Positions 1 through 13,779 are shown, counted from the first letter of the stretch. The stretch: 64,000 nt of DNA from Phoronis australis (GCA_002633005.1 NMRA01000087.1:184001-248000), one strand, 5' to 3'. The notes: a model not told the origin generated them from the sequence alone. Made by a program: numbers and translations.

Positions 1-2968
1 ATGAACTTTTCATATTATTCGGATAACGCCCGACTCGGGAAGGAAAACATTGATGTTCAAACGTGTATGTACATGCACAACCCCTTTTTCTTAATATTTT
101 CTCTGTCGTTTACTTAATGACGTTATTTCATTTCTGCAAGTTAGACATCCTCTACTAGATTTCTTACTAATACTTCCATCGAAAGTGAAGCTCACTGTCA
201 CTTCTTCCGGGAGCAACGTTTGGAAAATGTGCTAAATATGTGCCGACAACACTTAGTAAGGAAACGTGGGTGGACGTCTTAAAGATTGAAATGTTTTGGT
301 TGAATTCGTTCAACTCATTAAAAAATGCACCTGTATGTTTGCTAATCTGTCGGTTATCAATCAAGTAATAATATGCAGGTTAGTATCATCTCAGTGGTTT
401 ATTGAGTGCGTTGATTTGTTTTGAATTTAATCTGACATTGAAAACCAAACCTTAGTTTCAAAACAAATCATTTGTGCTAGGATATTTACCTGCACGAGTT
501 CATTTATTCGGAAGAACAAGATAATCTTGAAGTAACAAAACTTGTCATTAAAAGTTCCATAATAATCTTACACGTTTCAATAACAAATCACATTTAAGTC
601 TTTTACACAAAATTCTGTGGTAAATCACATTTAAGTTTTTAGTGTACGGATTTCCATTATGATGTTTTACAAATCCTTGAGTACATGAAGATACATCTGG
701 CTCTGCTCAAGCACTTCATCGGCCATTGCTGGCTGGGCAGAATGTCTGTATCATAGACATCTTAATACTACCATGTGATGCCTATGGTCTGGATAGAGCG
801 TTCTTTAATGTACGGACGAGGTAAGTTTGCCATATCAAAGACAGCTCACGCGCCGCTACCCAAAAGTTTAACCATAGCTGGCAATTTCGACTCGAGCAAT
901 ATTTTTCACTCGTCATTCAAACGACATGTTGACAGAAGCCTTCGTTAATTTTAAATGTGGAGAAACATTGATATACAGAACTAAAATTACTCTGAACATT
1001 TGAGGAATATTGTATGACCGTGTCTACATCTCCGCCGACGCGCGTTATTTTTCGGTAAAATCCAATGGCACACCATGATTTTCGATAGGTCGACAATATC
1101 CACTGTCCGTGGTCAATGCGGAATAGGCACTACGATGCAAAACAAGTATTACATTTGATAAACTAAGTCAATAAGCGTTGCATAGAAACTAGCACAGCTA
1201 TCAACCCCTATTTTATGAACTCTAAATAAATCGCGGGCAAATAAAATTCACGTTCAAACAGCGACTTCAGGAAAATTTTGTATAACATTAATGATGGTTT
1301 TAATTGCTTTTTTCACAAATTAAACCACTGAGAAAATACATCAAAGAAAATACTGAACTGGTCACGTGGTGTGTAGGCTTTGAAATGACTGATCTCCCTT
1401 AATCTTGACCAGAGGCGGATCTACAGGGGGGTTCAGGGGGTTCAACGCCCCCTAAGGACAGGATCAAAAATAAAAATTGAAAAAAAAATTGGCCAGAAAA
1501 ACGAAATCAGCTACTAAAACCACAAAAAATCTTACACGACCTTACTCCCGTTCGTTGTTACGCGCCTCGGATTAGCTCGAATTCCACCCCCCCCCTTACT
1601 GAAAACGTAGATCTGCCACTGATTGACTGAACAAAAGGAAATGTCTTGTCGCCTTAAACTCGGGAACTGAGCACATCCTTTTCCGCAATTTTCGTGATGT
1701 GCTTAAAGTCTCTTAAGAAGTTCCTTTCTACCAAACGTACTTTGAGTAGAATACAATGCGAACTTACCAAGCCATTCTTTTTAGTTGCTGAGAATTTATC
1801 GGACTAATTAAAATTGTCAAAGTCATTTGCATCTGTGTTTAGTTACTCTAATAAACGTTAGACTGTTTGTCTATAATAGCGAGAAATGTTATGAAAAGGC
1901 AATAGGAAAAGAAAGAATGAAATTGAAAATTAACCAATATCATATCCCTTTATAATTAACATCTCTATAATTAACAGTTATGTTATTTGCACGACGACAA
2001 GTACCAAAGTGGCGGTCTACGATTTTCTGATTCTCCTCGATTTGAAGAACAGACGGTAGTGAAGTAGAATGTACTTTTGGTGATTTCTTTTAAACACTTG
2101 TTAGACGCTCAGTGTTGAACAACCGACATCCAATCACTTTTCACCTGCTGCGAGAGCTAACCGAGACAGGTGTGTGATGGTGCGTAAAACCGTCTTCAAC
2201 AAGACCGGGATTTACCTTAGTGAGCAAGCTGCGAAGTGAGTTCCAGTTCTGTCTGAATGTAAAAAGTTTGCAGCCATCGACCCGCAAACACGACAATATG
2301 TCATTGGTCAAGAGCACATGATCACCGAACCACATTTGTTTATCTAAACCACGTGACTCCTACCGAGAAGACAAGTCTCGAAAGTAGCCGAGTGTGATTT
2401 ATTCAGAAAGGAGCAAGGTCATAACATAAAGATGTGTCGTTATTATATCCCTTAGGATAACTGTGTATATTGGTGTAATCATTTGTAAAGCAGACGTCTT
2501 GAGTCGAAAGTAGGACCTTCACTCGTCTGCGTTTTGTCGTCTGCTGATTTTGTAAGCAGTTCCTCATCTTTCGCGTGAAAGCGATGAAAAAGGGACGTAC
2601 CCTGAGGCTGAAAGGTTAAAGAGTTCCGTAGATCGCTTGAGTGTTTTTGGACACAGCATTTGCTGAAAATTGACACTCTTAGTGCATAATAGTCGACCCC
2701 GGTATGATATAGGATTATTTGGTGTACTTATGCCTAATTGTTAACACGTCTGTTTACTTTGTCAAGTGTCTCCTGGTTCGCGGAACAACCTTGCGGCCAG
2801 CATGTTGCATTCAATGGAGTAACACAATGCAGCACTCCGTAACGGCTAATTTATCCACAACTTTTTATTCTATGCGAAATCGTTAGCGTATACGCTCGTG
2901 CTGCAGAGTCATAAAGTCCAGAAAGGTTGTCGACGAATGGTGTAGAATTTGACAACGCACGTGTCACC
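1..2968. other. Non-coding flank, no gene recognised
   Basis: I see no credible coding exon here. The short open frames lack family similarity, strong start context and paired splice sites. One miniature inverted-repeat element (1410-1621) lies inside. The stretch directly before 2969 would be the 5' UTR or promoter side of the membrane-protein exon, but I see no convincing TATA or initiator arrangement. Confidence 0.5.
1410..1621. mobile_element. hAT-like miniature element with TIRs
   Basis: The left end reads CAGAGGCGGATCTAC and the reverse complement of the right end reads CAGTGGCAGATCTAC, giving imperfect terminal inverted repeats around a short interior with a run of C and no coding capacity. 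The termini resemble the CAGGGGCGGATC ends of many hAT-type non-autonomous elements. A related copy sits at 55697-55850. The flanks resemble each other loosely (cttgac / attgact), but I cannot prove an 8-bp target duplication. Confidence 0.6.
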
Positions 2969-3197
2969 ATGGAAAGCCCTGCATTTGAAATGGACATGGA
3001 GGTATTCGAACCCCTCTTGAAGGGAAGCGACTTTTTGGTAGTCATACCACGGAAGAAATCTCATTCATTCCATGATGAAGACCTGCAAAACTTGTTCTAC
3101 ATGTTATTGGGTGTTGTGGTTGGAATCCTCTCGTGGCATTGGCTAGCGGCGTTTGGAATTGGACTGGTCATTTTTGCCTTTGTTAGAGGAATGTTTG
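2969..3197 (+). CDS. Candidate first coding exon of a membrane protein
   Basis: The ATG at 2969 sits in an excellent animal initiation context (gtcaccATGg). It opens about 76 codons ending at a strong donor (ATGTTTG|gtaagt) in phase 1. The peptide starts MESPAFEMDMEVFEPLLKGS, has a charged middle (RKKSHSFHDEDLQ), then a hydrophobic stretch of about 27 residues (about residues 44-70) rich in G, V, I, L and W that should span a membrane. The frame stays open upstream of the ATG, so a longer upstream exon is possible. I do not recognise the family, and no later exon of the same protein is evident nearby. The phase would fit the first visible phospholipase exon at 29192, but a membrane anchor is not known for that family, so an unrelated gene or a broken fragment is as likely. 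Confidence 0.45.
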
Positions 3198-6100
3198 GTA
3201 AGTAGGTCCAAAGTATAGGTAGTGCATTAGTCGGTATTCAAAAAGCGATTAACTTTTTCCTTGCGATTATCTGAAAGACTTCCCTAGAGCTCGTTAGATC
3301 ACTGACTCACGGTGTTTATTTGGAGACGCTACTATAAACCAGCTTTAATTTTTTGATGTAGCATTAGTAACGTGCTCGCAGTGATAGTTCATTCTTACAA
3401 AATAATAAAAAAAAAACAGCAAGAGGGACGTTTGGTGATGAAATTGTTAAAAAAGCCCCAGAACCTATTCAAAGTGGCACTGCCCTGTCGAGAACTAGCA
3501 CGGTCATGCCAGCACGCACGTAACGTCGACACCACGACTAACCAGCAAAGTCTGGGCGATTCATCCGATGTAATACAGACGAACTCTGTCCCTTGGAACT
3601 TGTCCCCAAACCTCATTTATTTTAAGAGTAATGGACTGTAGGCTACCCCTAAGGGGTTGCCCACCCCTTGCTTTCGACGGCCATACCAGCAATTTTGAGT
3701 GACGTTGTTATTTGAACCACAACACGTCCTTGACATTTACTCTTTTCCGCGTCTATCGAAAACTGAACTATTGAAATATGTTTTAGCCACGCTAAGTTGT
3801 GGCACTAATGCATAAATGATTATTTGATGACACACCATGTTATTTTATCATTACTCTGAGATAAATATGTTCCTGCTGTGACTTCACAGACGTACTGCTG
3901 CGTCACCTCTATCATCACATGACTTCTGTAATTAAAACTTGAACAACCTTTTTATTTTTGTTGATAACTTGCGACCCGGGACAAAGCCCCCTACCCTTGA
4001 GCGTTTTACCCCAAAGGGGTGGCGCTTTCCCACAAATCTGAGGCAAAACGCCCAAGTTGTTTTGTTAAAACTCGTTAATTCCCACTGGTGGGCAATGTTT
4101 GTGCTAATCAGTTCGTGATAATTAAATAGTAAACTATAAGAGAGTGATGGCTCACTATTTTATATCTTGAAAGTTCAACGGCTAGGTCGTATTGCCTCAC
4201 CCTACTTTACTATTGAGGTAGGACAAGTAGGGCTTGGTATTTATAGTTTGAAGTTTAAATTGTCTACTAATGTTCCAGTTTCTAAAAATTCGTTTTGTGA
4301 CAAACTACATGTATACGGTTACAATGGAATATAAATATTCATCGCTTTACTTCAGTTAGCTAGTAATCTAACTTTTACAAAAATAGATATTTTTGAAATT
4401 AAACATTTAATAGCGCTGGTAAACTTATCACAATGGCTTCGACTATAAGTTCAAGTTTTGAGATGAGACACGATATTCATAGATGAGTCTGTCTGAGGCC
4501 ATTTATGTTGACGTTATATACACCTGCCTCTCCACCTGTTTACAATTTTTGTTTTGAATTGCAATAATATATATACCTGTATAGGTTGACGCGAATTTAT
4601 TTATTCTCGCAGTCGCTTATAAGCGCGCACAGACACCAGAAAAGCAAAAAGACTGTTCATCCGAGCGATGGGTTGAACACGTCGGCTTACGAATGTGACC
4701 CGGTTGCCTAGCTTGCCAAGAATTGCATGAGCGACAGTGGTTACCTAGATGGAATTGTATGTTAGGAATCCACGTCCTGAGAGTGCTAAGCGGTTATATA
4801 TGTACTTCCAACGTAAACGACTGCGTAATGTTATTATAAATCAACAAGTGATTTGGTTTTATCAAAACAGGAACCTAAAAACTAAAAACTTAGATGATGA
4901 AACTGATAATTCTTTAGTATTCATTCGGCCTTCATAAACTGTAATAAAACATCATCTATTCGTTTCCAAACAATTGAAAGTTAACATTAGTCAATGCGTC
5001 CCTGTCATTTGTTGTACAGTTTTCACTCTTTAACATTTCATTACCTTAAGTCCTTTCTGTTAGTTACGGTAGACCTATTTCTGCTATTTTTTAATTCACG
5101 ATGAAAGTATGTCGAATTTAAAAATTTATAGGTGTCGTCGTTTAATACACAATTTATTTTCCATGCCATTCTGCCTATACTGCTGTGACATCGAAGTTCC
5201 CGTTTTCTTCACCCCCGTTATATATCACCTGCGACCATTACCAGTTCCGCCTCACCTTTGGTTGTCAAAAATTTTCATCATCACCGTGTTTTATTTTTCT
5301 GTTCGTCGTTTTAGTGGAGGGGGAGCTGCCCTCCCGCCTTCATGAGTGGGAGCAGGTTGGGGGCACTCTACCCCTTGTCCCCAACTTCTTACTCTTATGG
5401 ACACTAAAAACGATTTGTTTAATATCACGCAACTATGGATTTGCCTAAACAAATCCTGGCTTACGACGAAACGGTTCTGCACAGAGCCAGTTTATTGAGG
5501 TTTAATGCTTCTTTCATTTGGCAAGACAGTTCCGCTGTGGTGGTTATGTCGCGTGTCAAAAAGGTCACTTCGGTTGGCACGTAATGATGGCCTTTCCTGA
5601 GTCGAGAGAATGGCAGAGATGTTCCTTACGATATATGCTAAACCAGAGAATCTAGATGAAAATGTGAGAATACGGTCACCATTTCAATGTTAAAAGATCA
5701 AATAGTTGGTTGTAAAATGACACCCATCTAACACCACCGACAATGAATCTACGTAGGTGTCAATCTACGCATCATATTCAATGGGCTATCATATCAAAGG
5801 GTATGAATCTATTCTTTTCAAATTCAAGAATGTTTTCAAATTACTTCAATGTACTCGTAACGTGGTGTCAGTTGAAAATCATTTATTTTAACCGTCGCGT
5901 CTACGGTTTGCCCATATTTTAAGCGAAGTGTACCGAGACAATTGATCACTTTTGTATAATTGCCTCGCTTTGGGCACTTAAAGCCGCTATCAACCATATC
6001 CTGGTGTCAAGAAGAAAGGAATCGTCATTACGTTCTTATCTTCGAATTGAAAATAGTATTATAAGACATATGGAACCCCCTGGCGGCCATACTGCTTCCA

Positions 6101-6333
6101 CAGTTGAAGCTAACCCGGCGTGATAAGAAACTTAGTGAGCGTCTGAAGCCATAACAAACAGGCGGTTCTAACCCAGGAATCATTTGCTATTTGAATAAAG
6201 AAAAAGATGAGACCGATCTTATGAAGGATGGTGATCTGAACCAAAAACTAGTTTTTGACAGAAGGCGTGGGTTTATCGCACTTTTAACATTATTTTATTG
6301 TTCATTACATCAGTTTTCGGCCATAGCAGGATA
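3198..6333. other. Non-coding, no gene recognised
   Basis: This stretch is AT-rich with only short open frames. A 62-codon frame at 4749-4937 has an ATG but no recognisable similarity or splice context, and I do not call it a gene. If 2969-3197 is a first exon, this is intron. Confidence 0.4.
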
Positions 6334-6706
6334 AAAAACGGACAATCGCCGCACAAATAAAAAAGTTCATATTAGTGTAGCAAGAAATACAGGAAATAGT
6401 AAATAGGTCATCACCATAGCTGTAGGGTCACTGAGCTCTATGTTATTCAGAGAACCAGCCATTCAGTCATTGGCCATTCAGGACCGGCATGGTGCTGGTT
6501 CTCTAAATAACATGCAGAGCTCAGCTATGGTGATGATCTATTTACTCCTGTATTTTTTGCTACTCTCATTTCACTACATGGATGTAACCTGACTGGTATG
6601 TAGAAACTTGATGTCTTATTGTTTTATAACCTGATGATGTAGAATGAATAGACGAAACGTCGAACCAATATGAGCTTTTTTATTTGTACGGCGATTGTCC
6701 GTTTTT
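6334..6706. mobile_element. Palindromic miniature inverted-repeat element
   Basis: The outer arms of about 40 bp match as inverted repeats: AAAAACGGACAATCGCCG at the left and its near-perfect reverse complement at 6668-6706. Inside lies a second hairpin: about 80 bp at roughly 6379-6462 pairs with roughly 6493-6570, around a loop of about 30 bp. A direct GATA flanks both ends (6330-6333 and 6707-6710), consistent with a 4-bp target-site duplication. No protein is encoded, so mobilisation would have to be in trans. Confidence 0.8.
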
Positions 6707-6710
6707 GATA

Positions 6711-8672
6711 AATTCATCGATCTTTCACGTAAGAAAAATGACGCTTGCTAGTCACAGTTGGTGTTTTCACAAGTGCCACGAAGCGAGTTGAAGCATAAGT
6801 TACGAATTGCACTGGAACCTTGAGGTTCGTTTACTATGTTATGTCGGGCAATGCATGGAGTGCGTGATTGATGAGGGAAAATGGCGCTATACAGTTTGAT
6901 GTAATAGCCAAGATCAATCGAGGGTATAAAGAAACGTATTTACTCTATGAATTGCTGTTATTCTTCTCTTGCGCTTGACCAACTGCTTTTAAATTTGAGT
7001 AACCGCACGAGTTAGACGAAAATACGTTTGTACTGGAACTCAACCTCCTGACCTCCTCGTAAATGTACCCGGGTTGCATTCAAGTTACGCAAGAAACTCT
7101 CGAAAATACAATATCACGAAAGCCCTCGCAAGATTAGTATGTAATTTTCCGAAGAATTTTAAATTTTGTGAACCAGAAGGGTTCCGTTAGCATATCCACT
7201 TGTAATCAACGAAACGCTTAAGATAATAGGAAGGTCCCGGATAAAAATTTCTTTGTCCCCGAGGTAGGAAAACGTGTTGTTTACATTGGCTTCGTTTTAG
7301 AAATATCGGGCAGATTCCAGGAATGATGTCGGCAATTTCGCATCCACGGATACTTCTCAAGTGTATTCAACTTTCTGCCGTCGGAGTTGCAACCCACACC
7401 ACAGCATTAAAGTCTTACTGACATTGGAGGGTTAAATAATATTAATGCAGACAAGAAAAAGTCGAAAAAAGTAAAGCACTTGCAAACAACACGATTAACC
7501 CAATGGCGCGAAAACGAGGCTTTAGAAGTGATTGATCTACGTTGCAGCATTGTGGGTAAATAAGCGCGAGATCCATGTGGTGCAATGTAATCCGGGACTG
7601 TCCAAGTGGAATATTTCTATGATTGATGAGAAATTAAAAAAATTAAGTGATTCGATTTGATTAGTTTTACGTGAATCTTACCATTGTTTGACCCACAGTT
7701 TCCGACTACAATTCCATGTTTCACCAGTTACGTAAACAAGCATTTTATTTCACACGAAAACAATGATTTACACCCATAGAGAGTAGTTTAAGTGAATACC
7801 CAGTGTTCAATGAATAGCTCAGAGTTTTGGTTTGTGAGACGTTTCAAAAATTGTGTCATTCTTTTTCTTTCATCCTTTCTCTATCGCATACACAAAACAA
7901 GGCTGTTGCAGGAAAGGAGTGTGTGATAGATTTAACTAGAAACTAACGAAGAAATCGCGGAGGCACAGGGCTTTCAGTTAGGAAACATTCTATTAGTCGA
8001 GTTTTGTATGTTTCGTTAGTGACAGGTTTGCGGATTGTATTTGTACAGATTTCAATTAATTGTCGTATTACTAGATTTATTTGCTTGTAAACATAACACA
8101 AGAGCCAGATGGAAATGCATTATCAGATGAGCTGAAGAATTTTCGTCGTAAGCACCATTATCACAGTATTAGTGTGCAACGCGGGAATTTTAGTGGCTTC
8201 TTTTTGTGAATCTGTATTTTGGTGCCAAAGGCAAAAAAAACTAATTTCTATGGCTTGCAACAATTAATATCACTGCATCTAAGAAAATGGGCGCCTTTCG
8301 GTGATATGCTCATTCGAGCGAGATATGGGCTAATGGCAAGACTGTTTCTGCGGTGATTTGTGAGGAAATTACGGAAAGTCACGGGAAATGAGTAATGGGC
8401 TTTCTAGCTACAATAAATTAAATGCATTTATTGCACAGGAATTTGCCATTGTTTCCGCCGTGAAGACTTGGCAAACATATAAGCTACCATCACTATTTCA
8501 ATTTTATTACTACTATTTCCATTATTATTAATACTATTTCTATTATTATTCCATTCAATATCATCGTTATTATCATATCGCTACAATTATACCTAGTATG
8601 TGGTTCTACCAGTATTTTGGAACAAGTTATTTTGCGTTATTTCTATTTACTTACAATGGAGCACTGTTTATA
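6711..8672. other. Non-coding, no gene recognised
   Basis: No open frame of note. The 8490-8580 part is a low-complexity ATT/TTA-rich tract. Confidence 0.4.
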
Positions 8673-8900
8673 GCTTTCATTGATCTAACGAAGGCGTTTG
8701 ACCTTGTGAACAGGGACGACCTGCTCAAGATGCTCCTAAAATGGGATGCCCTCCTAAACTTCTGAGTATCACCCTGACAGTGGGCCTTTCACACAAGTAT
8801 GGAAATCACTGTGGACTTTGGTGGTTCGAAATCAAAAGTGGAAACGCCGCTAGGTTCCAGCACGTACTGTGTTTGGCACATTTTTGCTATACATAAAATG
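8673..8900 (+). pseudogene. Non-LTR retrotransposon reverse transcriptase fragment
   Basis: The frame starting at 8673 reads AFIDLTKAFDLVNRDDLLKM, which is the classic RT motif of LINE-type elements ([FI]xDLxKAFDxVNRxxL, with the first catalytic Asp). After a one-base shift the homology continues as MGCPPKLLS. A further frame shows the degraded GVK(Q)G(C)VLAPTLFG region near 8840-8890 (here GVKRR-stop-VPARTVFGT). The YxDD motif, endonuclease and 3' end are absent, so this is a 5'- and 3'-truncated, frameshifted relic of about 220 bp. Confidence 0.85.
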
Positions 8901-9667
8901 ACGTCATACCATTGTCACAATCATCATCATATCATCATTAAACGTAGCAAATATTCAACTATACGTAATGTCGTTCAACTGCTGCAGGCATACGTCGTGT
9001 CTGGCAGCTCAGACCGTTAGAGAAGTCGCCGAGTAGTATACGCTGTCACACCTGTCTGCTCTACAAAGTCTTCTTCACTACAAAGTTAGACTGTTTTTTC
9101 AATTATTGCATAGCCAGGTATTGGTGGTATTTTTCATTTAACGCTTAGGTTAACAATGATCCATGCTTTTGGCAGTGTGTATTGGAACGCTTTTGCAAAA
9201 ATTCGTTGTTACCAAATTTTGAATGCTACAAGCCAATAAGTTGGCGTTCGATATAAACACGGGTGGCGATTTTGTGAGGAGCATCTTTATGTTTACTTGT
9301 AGCCTGGCGCTAAAAGTGTAACATTTGTTAGTGTGGTGAATATGCCATTTTTAGCATGCAGGAATGCGGCAGTTGTCAGTATTTACGTTTGTACCTGCTC
9401 GTGTGTATGTACAATTTACAAGCTTTTACCATTCCATCAAACGAAAACACGCGACCTGCACAGCGCAGTCGTAATTAATCATTGTCCAGGGAAGACCGAT
9501 TTGACACGACAGACCATTTTGCTGACATAGGCATGGATGTCTCCAAAGGTTTGAGCCCTGTCAGCCGTGACGACACACGTGCGTTTACATAGCGTGTACG
9601 TTGTTGTATTTTACATCGAATGTCTACTGGAACATGACATCCGTCAACCGAGTAAAAAATTAATGCC

Positions 9668-9760
<93 letters not shown>

Positions 9761-12700
9761 CGAAGTAAAATATTGTACACATTCTCGGGAAGATCGAATG
9801 AAAACAGCAACCCTCCAACTCTATATAGGACCAGGGCAAACGTGAAAGGACTAAAGATTACCCCTGAACTGTGTGTCCAGACTCCGTGTATATGTATATG
9901 AATGGAGCATCACCGAATAACGGTCCTATGAGTTGGCTACATGATGGCAGGCCAATGAGGCTTAAGGACTCACCCACTGTGTCTGCTAATATACAGTGTT
10001 TTTGTCTACCGATACAAACATACGAACGACACATTTGTAGAAATGTACTGTTATGTCGTGACTTAAAAGGATACTAAATCCTGCTTTGGCCATTTTACAC
10101 AGCGCCCGATTTCATCATTCGCTATTTCGCAGGCAACCAGGAAAGGCGTTGTTTAGCTAAAATCATGCCCTCTCTGTGTCACAAAGTGCTTTGGTGGTTC
10201 GAAACTCGCGGTCTTTCTCCACAATCGTCCATCAACTCGCCCGTAGCGTTAGTCACGTTTGCCGACGTAGCCCGTTTTGTAAGAACACGTCGAACATAAA
10301 TCAAACCTTTGAAAGTCCAGAGCATTAATTTGTTTCAAATACCTTTTAAAAGGTTATGTCCGTTAGTCAAAAACACAGTTTACTATCCCTTTAAATATCT
10401 CAGTCGTCACACTACCTTAAAAGTTTGCAATGGAACGTTATTTCTGAAATGTATAGGTCTATTTACACCAAAAAGACCATTATATTTTAGAAATGATGAT
10501 ATTACATCACCAACTCAAATCAGTTTTAGGAAGCAAAAGTCGCATTTTGTGTTTTATTATCACTTGATGAAACATTTATCATATCAAAGCCCGGGCTCCT
10601 TTTTCAGCAGGTTACATATTTGCCTATGTTCGGCATCAGACCTCTAATCGGATTGCATGATTTGTCAAGCGATATCCAAACACTGGCTTGTGTATTTGGA
10701 TGGAAACAGCTTTTAAGCTTAAAAGGTGCGCTATACATGAATGGTCTAAAATAACTGTGTCAATTAGTGCTAATTCAATCGGTTTAACATAAAACTAGGT
10801 TATTTAAATGTGATGATAAAAGGTCGTTTTCACACGAAATGAATGTGAGCATTTTCGCTTGTGTGACACTGATCAATTAGCTTAAAGTATAAAAAGTTCA
10901 TAAATGCGCAATTGAATGAGGGAACATAAAATTTTAGTCAGAAATAAAAACGACAAGTTGATTGTTTTATGTGTGCGCACGATAGAGCACGGAGCTGTTA
11001 CTGATGGACGTATCAGAGGCACCATAAATATGGAGTCGCTATAACAAAAATCTTATCTTTATTCTGGTGGTCCAGATATGAAATGGAAATGATCAATAGC
11101 ATTGGTAAAACAGAGCAATTTGGCAAGCGCGAGGTATTCTCACAAAAAAGAAGTTGAAATACGGGAATTCCATTGTTCAAATCTTAAACATTGAACTAAC
11201 CGTTTGACTTTCCACTTGTTGAACATGTTTTTGTTTTGATACCTCATAATTTTGTACTAAGCAGCATCCACCGGCTATATAAACTAAATTCAGAATTTAC
11301 TACCGGGTCTTAAATGGAGATTTTTTTATTTCAGCTGCATTTGAAATAAAATATCTTCCCTTTCACCCATCAATTGTAATGACGCCATCAGCATCAGGTT
11401 CTGTTTAAAATGTACTGTCGAAAGTTCAACCCATAAATAGCGCCACAGGCGTTTATTTTTGGATTTTTTCATGTTGAACAATCTTACATTTAACCTTAAG
11501 TTGGAAGTCTTGTGCTGGAGACTTCCTTCACAAACCGAGCAAACTGTTGGAGTAGTGGGTAATGGATTAAGTATTGGCATAGACAAGAGGAAGAAGTCAA
11601 TGACATTACTTCTCCATTTTGTAAACAATTGTTTTACAGATTTCCCCAGGGTTTTTATATTGATGTCACTAAACCGAATGAGAAATTGTTGAAACCGTTG
11701 CATTCTTCATCAATCCCATAAACTGAATTTGTGTTAGGGTTGATCATCGATGGATATTTCCAGCTGCAGTTAAAGTCTGTGATAGGAATTACAAAACATG
11801 ATTGCTTGTTGGATCATTTTTCGGAAAGACGTGTCTGTCTTTTAGTGAACTTTTCAAAATTGACCTTAATCTCATTGGCAAGCAAAAATTGTACTTTTCC
11901 TCTTCATCTGTTTGTTTTCCTTCTCACACGCATCAAATATTTCACCAAATATTTATCTACGTTGAGATTAGACTGAAGCTGTGTCTCAAAAGGGTCATAA
12001 AACCTTATCGTGCCTTCGTATCTAGCCAGGGATATTGCGAAACTAGAACAGAATATATATGCGTGAGGGGGAGGTCTTAACCGGACAGAATAATGCATTG
12101 CGTAATAATTTATGTTAATGTTATCGTTTGTCTACTAATGCTTGACGCAATCCTAGAGTCAACTGTTCATCGCATATCCCAATTTTCGAGTTTTGTTGCT
12201 TACCAGAGTGCGAAAAAATTCAAATCAATGAAAATCGCCAAAATATTGTTTATGTAAAAGAGACTAAGTAAATTATTGTAGAAGTTTTTTAAAATAATCC
12301 GATGACTACTTTTTTCAATACTAAAATGGTGAACCGACATTCAATTCACTTCATGCATGTTGATTGAGCTGGTGCATTTAGGCCAAAACGGCGAACTCAA
12401 ACAAACAATTTACAGAAAGTTATTACGGTGGCCTATCATGGACAAGGAAGTCTTATAGCAACTGCAATTATTTAGTGAATTGTTTTGTATGTTTCAATCA
12501 GGTGAAGACTCCCCCAAGTTGAAGCGGTTTACATCCAATTCCTACTCGAATCGGTGGATGTCACAAACGAACAGACGTAGAAAGTAGACACATCACGCTT
12601 TTTGAGTAGCAGACATTAATTGATATTAGATACATAAGGAGAAAGCAATTAATATAATAACAGTTTTGTTTGCCAATTGTGTTCTTGCCATATTGCATTC

Positions 12701-13457
12701 TTAGCAATTTGTTGGGAGGAAATGGGTTTGCTTAAACCATTTTGTACAGATAAGCCATTTTTAAAAGTGCAGCCCTGCCTCTGACCCTGGCATTGATCTA
12801 TAGTTTTTTATTAATGTTTATTACGAAATCTTCAGAATACAATGAAAACACATAACCCAGAAAGCGCAAAGAGGCATCATATCTGGGTTAAGTTGATCTA
12901 TAATGTACCCAGTGAGCGTCACGTGCCTGGATCTGATCTCTCAAGTCTCGTGTATTTTTAACAGGTGGTTCACCCTTCTTCGTGTTATTCTGTATTGTTA
13001 CATGCACTGGTGTGTATTGAATGCGATGATCAGTGTTACGTCACAAAAACACGAACCTAGCTACTACAAGGGATGTAAACAGCACGGCTATTGCACACCT
13101 TATAATTCTTCTGTTATAAACACGGTCAACCGGCTAGGCAGAAACTTAGTTCCGCGACCCCAAACTCGTGCCTGGACTCGGTGACAAACATGACTGTTCG
13201 ACCGCCAAACACTGAGCAGGACCCACAAAACATGGTTTACGCACCCAAAAAACGCAGTTCACCTACTCACAAACTCATGCCCAGACTCTCGAAAGCACTG
13301 TGTACGGACCGACGTGTTTGGATGTTAGTGAGCCGTATTTGCGAGCCTGGAGCTGTAATGATTTTTGTGATTCCGGCACCCGGGCTGCGTTTAGGTCGGT
13401 GAGCCATGTTTGCGAATAGGTGAACTTGGTTTACAGAGGAATAATTCAGAACACGCC
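8901..13457. other. Non-coding with one microsatellite, no gene recognised
   Basis: Several frames of 60-125 codons occur (for example 10309-10647 + and 11326-11703 -), but none shows family similarity or coherent splice signals. The hydrophobic or basic composition is what AT-rich non-coding DNA would give. Apart from the CA repeat at 9669-9759 nothing is recognised. Confidence 0.4.
9669..9759. repeat. (CA)n microsatellite, about 45 units
   Basis: This is an uninterrupted AC dinucleotide tract of roughly 90 bp. The open frames crossing it, which read His-Thr on one strand and Cys-Val on the other, are artefacts of the repeat. Confidence 0.99.
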
Positions 13458-13607
13458 AAATTTCCCCTCGAGGGTAAACGTCATCTGCGCACGTGCGGAC
13501 TTCAACCATATGGCAAGTCATGTGATTTTCAAATGGAAGAACGATGATTGGCCGCACGACTGAAGATCACACATGCGCAGATAACGTTCACCTTCGAGGG
13601 GAAATTT
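13458..13607. mobile_element. 150-bp miniature inverted-repeat element
   Basis: The left arm (AAATTTCCCCTCGAGGGTAA, continuing into a GTCATCTGCGCACGTG block) is an inverted copy of the right arm, which ends CCTTCGAGGGGAAATTT. The arms are about 48 bp each around a central part of about 50 bp. It has no coding capacity. I see no convincing target duplication beside the AAATTT palindromic ends. Confidence 0.75.
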
Positions 13608-13779
13608 GACGAGGCTTCGAAAATACCCGAGGTGTTCTGAATGGGTCTGACCTTGGGCCGTGTTTGCGAGGGAGGTGCCACAGCAGTGTATTACATAAAT
13701 GCGGATATGCATCTACGCATGGACAAGCGCATCAATTACCGAGAGAGCTATGCATTACTACCATCTGTCACAAATAGTG

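Noticed and set aside
9475-9845. Open frames of His-Thr and Cys-Val repeats on both strands
   Set aside because: They are translations of the CA dinucleotide repeat, not genes.
11326-11703. 125-codon minus-strand frame
   Set aside because: No recognised family, no coherent splice context, and a similar-length antisense frame overlaps. Probably chance.
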